A stretch of 64,000 bases of DNA from an uncultured Clostridia bacterium (GCA_934167835.1 CAKPLZ010000004.1:1-64000), one strand, 5' to 3'. Counted from the stretch's first letter, positions 45,054 through 54,791 are shown. A program made the numbers and translations. Notes: generated from the sequence alone by a model not told the origin.

Positions 45054-45087
45054 ATATTCTCCTTTACTTAGAATTATATGCTAGAAA
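45044..45087. promoter_or_regulatory. Inverted repeat enclosing the spoIIIAA RBS and start codon
   Basis: Perfect 13-bp inverted repeat: TTTCTAGCATATA (45044-45056) and TATATGCTAGAAA (45075-45087). The loop carries the RBS AAAGGAG, and the ATG of spoIIIAA is in the downstream arm of the mRNA hairpin. It could limit translation initiation, or be a dimeric operator at the operon start. Function inferred only from geometry. Confidence 0.6.
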
Positions 45088-45116
45088 TTTATTTTTTAGA
45101 ACTAAAATTTAAGATT

Positions 45117-47021
45117 TTATTCTAATTCAAATGCACCAGTATACAATTGATAATACTTGCCTTTTTGAGCAATCAGTTCGTTATGATCTCCTCTTTCAAT
45201 TATTTGGCCATGTTCTAATACTATTATTGCTTTTGAATTTCTTACGGTTGATAATCTGTGTGCTATAACAAATACAGTTCTACCATTCATTAATTTATCC
45301 ATACCTTCTTGAACTATCTTTTCTGTCCTTGTATCTATTGAGCTTGTTGCTTCATCTAGTATCATTACTGGTGGGTCGTTTATTGCAGCTCTGGCAATTG
45401 ATAATAACTGGCGTTGTCCTTGTGATAAATTTGCTCCATTTGAAGTTAATTTTGTATCATATCCTTGTGGAAGGCGCATTATGAAGTCATGAGCATTTGC
45501 AAGTTTTGCCGCTTCTATTACCTCTTCATCTGTTGCATTATCTTTGCCATATTTAATATTTTCCTTTATTGTTCCTGTAAATAAGTTTGTATCTTGTAAT
45601 ACCATTCCTAAAGATTTTCTTAAGTCTGCTTTTTTTATTTTCTTTATGTTTATTCCATCATATCTTATTTTTCCATCATCAATATCGTAAAATCTATTAA
45701 TCAAGTTTGTAATTGTAGTTTTTCCAGCTCCTGTTGCTCCTACAAATGCTATTTTTTGCCCTGGTTTTGCATATAGTGAAACATCGTGAAGTACAAGTTT
45801 TTCTGGTTCATACCCAAAGTTTACATGTTCAAGTTCTATATGGCCTCTCAGTTCTTGGTATGTTGTTGTTCCATCATGATGTGGATGTTTCCATGCCCAC
45901 ATTCCTGTTCTTTCTTCTGTTTCTATAATCTCGTCATCTACTTTTTTAGCATTTACTAGTGTTACATATCCTTCATCTTGCTCTGGCTCAGTATCTATTA
46001 ATTCAAATATTCTGCCAGCACCCGCAAGTGCCATTACTACAGAGTTTAGTTGGTTAGACATTTGCATTATTGGTTGGTTAAAGCTTTGTGTTAATTGTAA
46101 AAATGTTGCAATTGAACCTACTGTTAGTGCTCCATTTCCTTTTATTGCTATTGCTCCACCTATAATTGCGACTAAAACATATTCTAAGTTTCCAAGGTTA
46201 TTTAGAAGAGGCATTAAGATATTTGCAAATTTATTCGCGGTTGTCATATTCTCACATAGTTCTTCGTTAATTTTATCAAAGTGTTCTTTTGCTTCATCCT
46301 CATAAGTAAATACTTTTATTACTTTTTGCCCGTTTATCATTTCCTCTATATATCCATTTACTTTTCCTATAGATTCTTGTTGTTTTATAAAGTATTTTCC
46401 ACTTTTACCAGCAACTTTTCCTGTTATGCTTAGCATTAAGAAGATAAATACTATAATAAATATTGTAAGTGGTATGCTTGTTATTAACATTGCTATAAAT
46501 ACTGCTATTACAGAAGTCATTGATGCTATAAACTGTGGTAAGCTTTGACCTATCATTTGTGAAAGTGTATCTACATCATTTGTGTAATAGCTCATTATTT
46601 CTCCATGTGTATGTGTATCAAAATATTTTATTGGAAAAGATTGCATTTTGTTAAACATTTCATCTCTTATTTCCTTTAAAACTCCTTGAGAAATTCTTGC
46701 CATTATTCTTGTATAAACAAGTGTTGATATAACTCCTACCAAATAAATCAATCCCATTGTTATTATTGCTTTTAAAAGACCTGTAAATACTGGGGTTGGC
46801 TCTAATAAAAGTGGAGAAATATAGTCATCTATTAATGTTCCTAAAAACATTGAACCTGCAACACCTGCAACTGAGCTAAGTATTATACATATAAAAACTA
46901 TAACTAAATGCTTTTTATAATTTTTAGTAATATATCCTAAAAGCCTTTTAGCAGTTTTTTTCTTGTTTTTTACCATTTTAGGTGCCATTCCTGCTCCAGG
47001 TCTTCTACTGCCCTGTTTCAT
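45117..47021 (-). CDS. ABC-type multidrug/lipid exporter, subunit B (canonical NBD)
   Basis: 634 residues: six-TM exporter domain (~35-330) with the coupling region, an insert of ~30 residues before the ATPase (DDEIIETEERTGMWAWKHPHHDG), then an NBD with Walker A GATGAGKTT, signature LSQGQRQLLSIARA, Walker B VMILDEATSSID with the catalytic Glu, and the H-loop IAHRLST. Its ATG overlaps the stop of the partner gene (4 bp), so the two form a heterodimeric exporter of the BmrCD/LmrCD type. Substrate unknown. Confidence 0.93.
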   Translation of the reverse strand: MKQGSRRPGAGMAPKMVKNKKKTAKRLLGYITKNYKKHLVIVFICIILSSVAGVAGSMFLGTLIDDYISPLLLEPTPVFTGLLKAIITMGLIYLVGVISTLVYTRIMARISQGVLKEIRDEMFNKMQSFPIKYFDTHTHGEIMSYYTNDVDTLSQMIGQSLPQFIASMTSVIAVFIAMLITSIPLTIFIIVFIFLMLSITGKVAGKSGKYFIKQQESIGKVNGYIEEMINGQKVIKVFTYEDEAKEHFDKINEELCENMTTANKFANILMPLLNNLGNLEYVLVAIIGGAIAIKGNGALTVGSIATFLQLTQSFNQPIMQMSNQLNSVVMALAGAGRIFELIDTEPEQDEGYVTLVNAKKVDDEIIETEERTGMWAWKHPHHDGTTTYQELRGHIELEHVNFGYEPEKLVLHDVSLYAKPGQKIAFVGATGAGKTTITNLINRFYDIDDGKIRYDGINIKKIKKADLRKSLGMVLQDTNLFTGTIKENIKYGKDNATDEEVIEAAKLANAHDFIMRLPQGYDTKLTSNGANLSQGQRQLLSIARAAINDPPVMILDEATSSIDTRTEKIVQEGMDKLMNGRTVFVIAHRLSTVRNSKAIIVLEHGQIIERGDHNELIAQKGKYYQLYTGAFELE

Positions 47022-48766
47022 TCTTCCTCTCCTCCTTTTACTTGTGATTCATAAACTTCTCTATAAATTTCATTTGATTTTAGTAATTCCTCATGTGTTC
47101 CTATTCCATTTATTGTTCCATTATCCAATACTATTATTTTATCTGCTTCTTGTACTGATGATATTCTTTGGGCAATTATTAGTTTAGTTGTATTCGGAAT
47201 TTCTTCTTTAAATGCTTTTCTAATTAAACTATCTGTTTTTGTGTCTACCGCACTTGTTGAATCATCTAATATCAATATTTTTGGTTTTTTCAAGATTGCT
47301 CTTGCAATACATAAACGCTGCCTTTGCCCACCTGATACATTTGTTCCTCCTTGTTCAATATGAGTCGCATATTTGTCTGGAAATTCTTGAATAAAGTTAT
47401 CTGCTTGAGCAAGTTTGCACGCATTTATAAGTTCTTCATCACTTGCATTTTTGTTTCCCCATCTTAGGTTTTCCTTAATTGTTCCAGAGAACAATACATT
47501 TTTTTGTAAAACAACAGATACTTCATTTCTTAGAGTTTCAATATCATATTGTTTTACATTTTTTCCACCTACTAAAACAGTTCCTTCTGTTGCATCATAA
47601 AGCCTTGGTATTAGGTTTACTAAACTTGATTTTCCTGAGCCAATTCCTCCTATAATCCCAACAGTTTCTCCTGATTTAATCTTAAGATTAATGTTTTTCA
47701 AGCATTCCTTTTTTTTGTTTCCAACATAACTAAATGAAACATTTTTAAATTCTATTGAACCATCCTTTACCTCTCTTATTGGTTTATTAGGATTTTTCAA
47801 ATCTGGTTCTTCTATTAATATTTCATAAATTCTTTCTGCTGAATTTCTTGCCATTGTGCTCATTACAAGTAGCATTGCAAGCATCATTAAACTTGTTAAT
47901 AATCGAATTCCATAAGTAATTAAACTAGTAAGCTGACCAACTTCTAATTCACTCATATTAGTAGCCACAATTATTCTAGCACCAAACCATGATATTAGAA
48001 TTATTGCTGAATACATAGCAAATTGCATAACTGGATTTGTTAAAGACATTAATTTTTGTGCTTTACTAAAGTCTTTATAAATATCTTGTGATATTTTCCC
48101 AAATTTTTTCTTTTCACTTTCTTCTAATAGATATGATTTTACAACTCTTATCCCGCTTGTGTTTTCTTCTACAACATTATTCAAATCATCATATTTTTTA
48201 AATACTCTTTCAAAAACTGGGTATGCTTTTCTAATAATAATGTATAGCGTCGCTCCGATTATTGGCATTAAAGCTAGGAATATTAGTGAAAGTTTTTTAT
48301 TTATTGAGAATGACATTATTAGTGAAAATATAAGCATCAATGGCGTTCTTACCACTATTCTTGTAATCATTTGAAATGCCATTTGAACATTTGATACATC
48401 TGTTGTAAGCCTTGTTACAATACTTGATGTGCTGAATTTATCAATATTATTGAATGAAAAATCTTGTATTTTATAATACAAATCCTTTCTTAAATTCTTA
48501 GCAAAACCTGCAGATGCCTTTGATGCAGTAATTCCTGATAGAACTCCAAAAGCTAATGATAAAATAGATGATATTATCAAAATTACACCAAACTTCAACA
48601 CTTCACTCATTTGGCCTGCATAAATTCCTTTATCTATAAGCTCTGCCATAAGCAATGGAATAACAACTTCCATACTAACTTCTAGTGTTACAAGAAGTGG
48701 TGTAACAAGTGCTGGCTTTTTATATTCTCTTACAGATTTGCCTAAAGTTTTTAACATTTTTATCAT
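47018..48766 (-). CDS. ABC-type multidrug/lipid exporter, subunit A (degenerate NBD)
   Basis: 582 residues: six-TM exporter domain, then NBD with Walker A GGIGSGKSS, signature VSGGQRQRLCIARA and Walker B ILILDDSTSAVD. The catalytic Glu after Walker B is Asp, as in the non-hydrolysing half of heterodimeric exporters, and the H-loop His is Gln (IIAQRISS). These changes pair it with the canonical subunit downstream. Transcribed from the 48.8-kb intergenic region. Confidence 0.93.
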   Translation of the reverse strand: MIKMLKTLGKSVREYKKPALVTPLLVTLEVSMEVVIPLLMAELIDKGIYAGQMSEVLKFGVILIISSILSLAFGVLSGITASKASAGFAKNLRKDLYYKIQDFSFNNIDKFSTSSIVTRLTTDVSNVQMAFQMITRIVVRTPLMLIFSLIMSFSINKKLSLIFLALMPIIGATLYIIIRKAYPVFERVFKKYDDLNNVVEENTSGIRVVKSYLLEESEKKKFGKISQDIYKDFSKAQKLMSLTNPVMQFAMYSAIILISWFGARIIVATNMSELEVGQLTSLITYGIRLLTSLMMLAMLLVMSTMARNSAERIYEILIEEPDLKNPNKPIREVKDGSIEFKNVSFSYVGNKKKECLKNINLKIKSGETVGIIGGIGSGKSSLVNLIPRLYDATEGTVLVGGKNVKQYDIETLRNEVSVVLQKNVLFSGTIKENLRWGNKNASDEELINACKLAQADNFIQEFPDKYATHIEQGGTNVSGGQRQRLCIARAILKKPKILILDDSTSAVDTKTDSLIRKAFKEEIPNTTKLIIAQRISSVQEADKIIVLDNGTINGIGTHEELLKSNEIYREVYESQVKGGEEE

Positions 48767-48867
48767 AATTCTTTATCCTTTCATATTTTTTGCGTGTAAT
48801 ATTTTAAAACTTTTATCTTAAAATAGACTTAAAACTTTTTTAAAATCGCTTTGGTACTTTCCATAAT

Positions 48868-48896
48868 TTGCTTTTTTATGTAAAACATTGTATAAT
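48868..48896 (+). promoter_or_regulatory. Promoter for the isolated plus-strand gene at 48952
   Basis: TTGCTT (48868-48873), 17-bp spacer, TATAAT (48891-48896). Downstream, a small hairpin CTCGG-TTTTA-CCGAG (48909-48923) lies in the leader before the RBS AAGGAG, a possible operator or mRNA structure. Confidence 0.8.
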
Positions 48897-48951
48897 ATAA
48901 TTATGACCTCGGTTTTACCGAGTCAAATAATTTAATAAGGAGCATACTTAT

Positions 48952-49341
48952 ATGTCATCCACATTAGCATCCGCAGCCGAAGTCGCTCGTATGTTTGACT
49001 TCCCCGTTCTTGATAAGAACTTCCCTTGGGTTGTTGGTAACAAGAACCAGTTCGACATCATCGAAGGTTTCTCCGAAAAGTTCCCCGATAAGTGGAGGCA
49101 GATAGTTTTTACTGCCTGCTGCAAGCACTATCCGGACAGATTTCATCGTAGGCCCACCCAGATCACCTTCTTCCGCAAGAGACCCGAAAGCACTTCTTGC
49201 TCGACGATGATTAGGGCTAGCGACCTTATCGACGTAAATCTTGGCGAAGCCATGATGAGCATTTCTGGTAACACCTCACCCTCGTTCGAACCCGAAACTA
49301 ACGTAACCGTTTCTAACGTGTTTGTTACATTCGAGTTCTGA
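48952..49341 (+). CDS. Unknown protein with foreign, GC-rich codon use
   Basis: 129 residues, no recognised domain. It begins MSSTLASAAEVARMFDFPVL, contains a basic, aromatic mid-section (FTACCKHYPDRFHRRPTQITFFRKRP) and ends NVTVSNVFVTFEF. Unlike all neighbours it prefers C-ending codons (TTC, AAG, GAC, ATC, ACC) and is around half G+C. It is an autonomous unit: strong promoter upstream, strong terminator downstream, opposite strand to adjacent genes. It has no in-frame CGG but uses AGG. Signs of horizontal acquisition (phage, plasmid or other bacterium), function unknown. Confidence 0.8.
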   Translation: MSSTLASAAEVARMFDFPVLDKNFPWVVGNKNQFDIIEGFSEKFPDKWRQIVFTACCKHYPDRFHRRPTQITFFRKRPESTSCSTMIRASDLIDVNLGEAMMSISGNTSPSFEPETNVTVSNVFVTFEF

Positions 49342-49352
49342 AGAGCTCCTTC

Positions 49353-49385
49353 CCCTTCTGGTATTTCCAGAAGGGATTTTTTTTA
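49353..49385 (+). terminator. Strong intrinsic terminator of the 48952 gene
   Basis: CCCTTCTGG - TATTT - CCAGAAGGG (49353-49375) then A and eight Ts. Its T run ends within the queA stop region, so it may serve queA too. Confidence 0.95.
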
Positions 49386-50414
49386 TAAAATTATCATTGC
49401 ATCCCCAAAGCTGAAAAATCTATATTTTTCTTGTACAGCTTTATTATATGCTTCCATTATGAATTCTTTTGTTGCTAAACTTGAAACTAGCATAATTAAT
49501 GTAGATTCAGGCAAATGAAAATTTGTTATTAATCTATCTATGCATTTAAATTTATATCCCGGATATATAAAAATGCTTGTATCTCCTTCAGTTTCCTTTA
49601 CAAAGCCATTTTCATCTGCTATTGATTCTAATACTCTGCATGATGTTGTTCCAACTGCAATTATTTTCTTGCCTTCTCTTTTTGCTTTATTTATCTTATC
49701 TGCATCTTCTTGTTTTATATAGTAATGTTCTGTATGCATTTTGTGTTCTTCTATGTTTTCAACCTTTACCGGTCTAAATGTTCCTATTCCAACATGAAGA
49801 GTAACATTTGCTATTTCTACACCTTTTTCTTTGATTTTTTCTAATAGTTCTTGAGTGAAATGTAAACCTGCAGTTGGGGCAGCAGCTGAACCTTCATATT
49901 TAGCATATACTGTTTGATATCTGTCTTTTTCTTCTAGTTTTTCAGTTATATATGGTGGTAGTGGCATTAGGCCTATTTTATCAAGAATTTCATTAAATAT
50001 TCCATTATATTCAAAGTGTACTTTTCTGTCACCATTTTCTAGTACTTCTAGTATTTTGGCTTTTAGCAAGCCATCTCCGAATTCTACTTTTGCGCCTTGT
50101 CTTAATTTTTTGCCTGGTCTCACCATAACTTCCCAATTATCATTTTCTAATTGCTTTAGCAATAAGAATTCTACATCTTTTTGTGATTTTTTTCCTATAA
50201 TTTTTCCATATAGTCTTGCTGGTATTACTTTTGTATTATTTCTAACTAAGCAGTCTCCTGGTTCTAGATAATCTATAATATCTTTAAAAGTTTTATCCTC
50301 AATTTCTTTTGTGTCTCTATGTAAAACCATTAGTCTTGATTCGTCTCTTTTTTCCATTGGGTGTTGTGCTATTAGTTCTTTTGGTAAATCATAATTAAAA
50401 TCTGAGACTTTCAT
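49383..50414 (-). CDS. queA: S-adenosylmethionine:tRNA ribosyltransferase-isomerase
   Basis: 343 residues: MKVSDFNYDLPKELIAQHPMEKRDESRLMVL, SAAAPTAGLHFT, VTLHVGIGTFRPV and TSCRVLESIA ... TNFHLPESTLIMLVSS are QueA signatures. Penultimate-type step of queuosine synthesis in the tRNA wobble position; tgt and others are not in the window. Confidence 0.97.
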   Translation of the reverse strand: MKVSDFNYDLPKELIAQHPMEKRDESRLMVLHRDTKEIEDKTFKDIIDYLEPGDCLVRNNTKVIPARLYGKIIGKKSQKDVEFLLLKQLENDNWEVMVRPGKKLRQGAKVEFGDGLLKAKILEVLENGDRKVHFEYNGIFNEILDKIGLMPLPPYITEKLEEKDRYQTVYAKYEGSAAAPTAGLHFTQELLEKIKEKGVEIANVTLHVGIGTFRPVKVENIEEHKMHTEHYYIKQEDADKINKAKREGKKIIAVGTTSCRVLESIADENGFVKETEGDTSIFIYPGYKFKCIDRLITNFHLPESTLIMLVSSLATKEFIMEAYNKAVQEKYRFFSFGDAMIIL

Positions 50415-50474
50415 ATATTCTCCTCCTTAACATTTTTAGAACGACTTATTTATCAGTCGTTCTATTCTAATTTT

Positions 50475-51809
50475 TTATTTTTTTGCTTTTTTAGCTGTTT
50501 TAATAACAGTTAATAATTCTTCTATTATATTACTTGGTTCTTTATTTATTTCTATTTCAATGGCATATTTAAACTCACTGTTGTTGGCTGGTTGTGTTTT
50601 ATATGCACTTTCATCTAATCCTATTAGATTATTAGATGAGTCTTTTATTTCTTTTCTCATATATGCTTCATACCATTTTTTTAGCCCTTCAGTTGTTTTC
50701 TCTGTATAGCCATATTTTGCATAATCATGAAGTGCAGGAACATTGTATCCTCCTTGTATTTGGTTTCTTTCTAAAGTGTGTAAGAATTCATGTACATATA
50801 CTTCTTCTGGTACTTGGTTTGTTATTCCATATTTGTAATTATATGTGTTAGCATTTTTGTTTACTCTAATTAATGAATATCCAATGCCATATATATCCAT
50901 TCCTCCAAGACCTATCCAATTATCGTTTATAGGAATTGATACAACTCCTTCATCATCTTCCATTCGTGCAACTACAAAAACATGGTCAAAATTCTTTTCT
51001 TTGATTTGATTATATATTACATTTTTAATATCTCTATAACTAAAATAGTATCCGTGCTCATCTGCATACGAAATTGTTGTTATTGGTGTATCTACTTCAA
51101 TAATTTCATAGTTTGCTGTCATTTTCTTATTTGAAAAGATATAGCAGTCCTCTCTGAATCTTTCCATATTTAGCTTTACATTATCTATGTCTTGAACATT
51201 TGCTTTTAAGTTATAGTTTTTGCCATTTATATTTACATCTACGTTTTTTAAAATAAAGCATCCTATATTCCAATTGCTTGAATTTCTTTTAATTCCTTTT
51301 TCAAGTTTAAAATCTGAAAACCAAGCTGTTCCTGTACAATCATTAGAATTTCCACCAAGTCTAAAACTGATTGTTACTTTTGTTCTTTCTTTTGAATTAA
51401 ATATAAATTCCAATTTTTGCCAGTCATTTGTTCCTGCTATTGGTTCTGAATATTCTGTTGTGTCTAATAAGCCAATTACTGCTCCGCCATCTTCTCCTTC
51501 ATCTTTGCATACAACATTTTCTGTTTTTACCATGCATGATAATTTGTATGGGGTGTTAGGTTCTACTTCTATTTCTTTATAGAATGTGGTATCATTAAAT
51601 TCTATATTCTCTAGCTTGTAGCTTGAATACTCTGAATATTTTACATTTGCATCTCTTGTAAATTTAGCTTCTTTTAGTTCTGTTTTAGCCTTTTCAAATC
51701 CGTTAAAATAGTGTAATTTAAAGAATTTGAAGCATATTACTAAAATTACTACAAGAATTGTTGTAACAATCATCGCAAATATATTAATTGCACCTTTTTG
51801 TTTTTTCAT
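50475..51809 (-). CDS. Membrane-anchored surface protein with HExxH metalloprotease motif
   Basis: About 444 residues. N-terminal anchor (GAINIFAMIVTTILVVILVICF), then a beta-sandwich-like part (PYKLSCMVKTEN ... WQKLEFIFNSKERTKVTISFRLGGNS ... GTAWFSDFKLEKG) resembling carbohydrate-binding CBM4/9-type modules, followed by a domain containing YVHEFLHTLERNQ, a zinc metallopeptidase HExxH with a possible third ligand (HDYAKYG). ATG 51809 is used because TAATG overlaps the gltX stop and GGAGG is well placed. Substrate not predictable. Confidence 0.7.
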   Translation of the reverse strand: MKKQKGAINIFAMIVTTILVVILVICFKFFKLHYFNGFEKAKTELKEAKFTRDANVKYSEYSSYKLENIEFNDTTFYKEIEVEPNTPYKLSCMVKTENVVCKDEGEDGGAVIGLLDTTEYSEPIAGTNDWQKLEFIFNSKERTKVTISFRLGGNSNDCTGTAWFSDFKLEKGIKRNSSNWNIGCFILKNVDVNINGKNYNLKANVQDIDNVKLNMERFREDCYIFSNKKMTANYEIIEVDTPITTISYADEHGYYFSYRDIKNVIYNQIKEKNFDHVFVVARMEDDEGVVSIPINDNWIGLGGMDIYGIGYSLIRVNKNANTYNYKYGITNQVPEEVYVHEFLHTLERNQIQGGYNVPALHDYAKYGYTEKTTEGLKKWYEAYMRKEIKDSSNNLIGLDESAYKTQPANNSEFKYAIEIEINKEPSNIIEELLTVIKTAKKAKK

Positions 51810-53464
51810 TAGTTTCCTCCACATATTTTATTTATTCTTTTTTCTATAGAGTCCTTTCCAAGTATTTGCATTATTTCATATAAATCTGGTGTGTTATGTC
51901 TTCCAGTTAAAGCTACTCTTATTACTGTACTAATGTCTCCAACATGTCCTTTATAATTATCTGGATTTGCCTTGTATTCTTTTACTTCTCTTGCATATCC
52001 TCTTTCTTCGGCTAAGTCTTTCATTTTGTCAAACCATGCTTGTTTGTCATCATTTATATCAAAATGATTTTTTAAATAGCTTTCTAGTATTTCTTTTATT
52101 TCTGTTTTGTCAGTAATGTTTTGAAATTCATATTCTGTATTGTTTTCAAATTTTTCGTCATACATATAAATAATAGAATTCTTTATTTCTGACCATTTTG
52201 AAATGTCTTTTCTTGGCTTGTTGCCTCCTCTTTCAATGTTTAGAATTTTCATTGCATAATCTTTATTTGTTGTAAGTATTTCTTTTAATTCTTCATCATA
52301 TCTTTCAGCCCATTTTAGTGTTTCACTATATATTTTTTCTGCTGTAAACTTTGAAATAACATTTTTTGAAACATCTAATAGTTTTACCATATCAAAAACT
52401 GCTCCACTTACACTCATTTTGTTTAATTCTAGTGTAAACTCACTTATATCTGCATTTTTATTTGCTCTTCTCCATGGTTCAAAATTTGAATTTGCAATGT
52501 TTAATAAGTATTCAACAACTGCTTCTTGTGGAATTCCTTCTTCATGATAATAGCTTACTGCTGCTTCTGGATCTTTTCTCTTGCTTATTTTTCTTTTGCT
52601 TCCATTTTCTTCTTTCATAATTGTTGCAGTATGCGCATATTTTGGTGGTTTAAATCCAAGTGCTTTAAATAATTCTAAATGAAGAGGAATTGATGAAACC
52701 CACTCGTCTCCACGAATTACATTTGTTACTCTCATAAGATGGTCATCTATTGCATGTGCAAAGTGATATGTTGGAAGTCCATCTGCTTTTATTATAACTA
52801 TATCTTGATCATTTTCTGGAAATTCTATGTTTCCCTTTATAATGTCTTTGTGTTTTATTTTTCTATCTTCTCTTCCTTGAGATTTAAATCTTATTATATA
52901 TTTTTCACCATTTTTAATTTTTTCTACAGCTTCATCTATTGGAAGATTTCTATATTTAGCCCATACTCCATAATATCCTGGTCTTAGTTTTGCAGCTTCT
53001 TGTTTTGCTCTTATTTCTTCCAATTCTTCTGGTGTACAGAAGCATGGATAAGCTAATCCTCTTTTTATTAATGATTTTGCATAAGCTTGGTATATATCTT
53101 TTCTTTGGCTTTGCTTATATGGTCCATATATACCTTTTTCTTCATTTTCTCCTACCATTCCTTCATCTGGAATAATACCAAAATCCTTTAAACTGTTTAC
53201 TATTTGAGCTGTTCCGTTTTCAATTTCTCTTTTTTGGTCGGTGTCTTCTATTCTTAAGATAAATACTCCTTTTGATTGTTCTGCTAGTTTTCTATCTATA
53301 ATTGCTCCAAATAAGCCTCCTATATGAACAAATCCTGTTGGGCTTGGTGCAAATCTTGTTACCATTGCTCCTTCTGGTAGATTTCTTTCTGGGTATTTTT
53401 CCTCATAATATTCTATTTCCTTTGCTTCTGGGAAAATTAAGTCTGCTAATTCATTATAATCCAT
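51809..53464 (-). CDS. gltX: Glutamyl-tRNA synthetase
   Basis: 551 residues: class I HIGH-like motif PSPTGFVHIGGLFGA, LRIEDTDQKREIENG, YHFAHAIDDHLMRVTNVIRGDEW and KMSKS-like KRKISKRKDPEA. It may be the non-discriminating type, since it is longer than and differs in the C-terminal domain from E. coli GltX, but this cannot be settled from sequence alone. Overlaps the next gene's start (11 bp with the kinase gene). Confidence 0.95.
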   Translation of the reverse strand: MDYNELADLIFPEAKEIEYYEEKYPERNLPEGAMVTRFAPSPTGFVHIGGLFGAIIDRKLAEQSKGVFILRIEDTDQKREIENGTAQIVNSLKDFGIIPDEGMVGENEEKGIYGPYKQSQRKDIYQAYAKSLIKRGLAYPCFCTPEELEEIRAKQEAAKLRPGYYGVWAKYRNLPIDEAVEKIKNGEKYIIRFKSQGREDRKIKHKDIIKGNIEFPENDQDIVIIKADGLPTYHFAHAIDDHLMRVTNVIRGDEWVSSIPLHLELFKALGFKPPKYAHTATIMKEENGSKRKISKRKDPEAAVSYYHEEGIPQEAVVEYLLNIANSNFEPWRRANKNADISEFTLELNKMSVSGAVFDMVKLLDVSKNVISKFTAEKIYSETLKWAERYDEELKEILTTNKDYAMKILNIERGGNKPRKDISKWSEIKNSIIYMYDEKFENNTEYEFQNITDKTEIKEILESYLKNHFDINDDKQAWFDKMKDLAEERGYAREVKEYKANPDNYKGHVGDISTVIRVALTGRHNTPDLYEIMQILGKDSIEKRINKICGGN

Positions 53465-54548
53465 ATTGATTTATCATTCCTTTCATTTTATTTTCTTGAT
53501 TTTCCATTTGTTTAATAATTTCAACTTGTGCTTTTACTCTTACTAAATTATGGTCTGGTATATCTTTATTTATTGCATAATATGTATCACCATTTAGGTA
53601 GTCTGCTAAAAATCTGGTTGTGTTTTCATAAGTCATCATCCATCCACCTATAGGTAATAGCTCTAATTCCTCTTTTGTTATTGTTCCTTTCATTTTTTCT
53701 AAGAATCCTTTTGTAAATGCTTCAAATCTTTCCATGTCCACATAGATTTTAGATAAGTCTTGTTCATCCTCTGCAGCAGTGGTTACTCCTGTACGTATGC
53801 CTTCTCCAAAATCATATACAATTGAACCTGGCATTATAGTATCTAGGTCAATTAGTGCTACATATTTATCTGTGTCTTTATCAAATAATATATTACTTAA
53901 TTTTGTATCGTTATGCGTTACTCTAAGTGGAATTTTTCCATTTTCAAGTTTACTTGTTATTATATTTGCTCTAGATGTTCTACTTTCATCTGTTAAAAAT
54001 TCTATATAAGGTTTAGCTTTTATAAACCTTTCGCTTCTTTTTTCGTTATTTTCTTTAGAGAAAATAGCATCTTTTAGCTGATTTACTCTGTTTGGAGTAT
54101 AGTGAAATTTTGGTATTATTTCATATAGTTTTTCTGCATTAAATCCGTCTAGCTGTTTTTGAAACTCTCCTACAGCTTTTCCGGCTTCTGTGAGTATGTC
54201 CAAACTTTCTGTTGATATATATGTTTTTGTATTATCAATATATTTTTGCATTCTCCAGTTATTGTTATAAATATATTTATTGGTACCCTCTTTTAGTTTA
54301 ATAAATTCAAGTGTTTTACCGTTTTCTTCTCTTTTTATATAGCTTGTTACTTCATGAATATTACTCATTAGTTCATCAATATTAGGAAAAACTTTTGTGT
54401 TTACATATTGTAATATGTATTTATTTCCTGTATCACATTTTACAAGATAAGTCTTATTGATATGTCCTGTTTCTATTAGATTGACTTCAATTGGATTTCC
54501 GTTAATATCAAATTTCTTTGATATTTCTAATAATTCATTTTTTTTCAT
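53454..54548 (-). CDS. APH-fold sugar kinase, NahK-like (N-acetylhexosamine 1-kinase family)
   Basis: 364 residues: ETGHINKTYLVKC (nucleotide loop), RVTHNDTKLSNILFD (catalytic HxDxxxxN) and VALIDLDTIMPGSIVYDFGEGIRTG (DFG-like metal site) match the NahK branch of the phosphotransferase-enzyme family, which phosphorylates GlcNAc/GalNAc at C1 in salvage of host or mucin sugars. Assignment to a specific sugar is inference. Co-transcribed with gltX. Confidence 0.82.
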   Translation of the reverse strand: MKKNELLEISKKFDINGNPIEVNLIETGHINKTYLVKCDTGNKYILQYVNTKVFPNIDELMSNIHEVTSYIKREENGKTLEFIKLKEGTNKYIYNNNWRMQKYIDNTKTYISTESLDILTEAGKAVGEFQKQLDGFNAEKLYEIIPKFHYTPNRVNQLKDAIFSKENNEKRSERFIKAKPYIEFLTDESRTSRANIITSKLENGKIPLRVTHNDTKLSNILFDKDTDKYVALIDLDTIMPGSIVYDFGEGIRTGVTTAAEDEQDLSKIYVDMERFEAFTKGFLEKMKGTITKEELELLPIGGWMMTYENTTRFLADYLNGDTYYAINKDIPDHNLVRVKAQVEIIKQMENQENKMKGMINQYGL

Positions 54549-54568
54549 ACCCTTATTCCTTTCTCAAA

Positions 54569-54752
54569 TTAGCCAAGCATTATTATTAAACCTCCGAACT
54601 ACGCTTATTATAAAGCCAATTAGTTTAATTGCAAAGGTTGCACCATTTTGGTCACTTAGGCTAAAAGATTTTCTAGCAATACTTCGTGCATCATATATTA
54701 ATATTATACCCAACATTATAAAAACTGCTACAATTACTGCTTTTAATTCCAT
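54569..54752 (-). CDS. Small two-TM membrane protein (one +1 CGG frameshift)
   Basis: MELKAVIVAVFIMLGIILIY forms the first helix, then DARSIARKSFSLSDQNGATFAIK and a second hydrophobic segment. The zero frame ends VVRRFNNNAWLI. Codon 53 is CGG (54594-54596); skipping C gives VVGGLIIMLG and a stop at 54569-54571, continuing the hydrophobic helix to a natural end (60 residues). The pattern (helix, DAR-x(5)-FS-x(3)-QN, helix with GG) occurs in small clostridial membrane proteins of unknown role. Confidence 0.8.
54594..54596 (-). other. +1 frameshift site CGGA (small membrane protein, Gly53)
   Basis: Coding strand GTT-CGG-AGG; GTT-(C)GGA-GGT-TTA keeps the second helix hydrophobic, while the zero frame breaks it with RRFNNN. 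Confidence 0.8.
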
Positions 54753-54785
54753 TTAAATACTCCTTTTTTCTTTTTCACCTTAGCA

Positions 54786-54791
54786 ATTATA
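54786..54791 (-). promoter_or_regulatory. Likely -10 box for the small membrane protein gene
   Basis: TATAAT on the coding strand, about 35 bp upstream of the ATG at 54752, with RBS AAAGGAG between. A convincing -35 is not seen. Confidence 0.5.
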
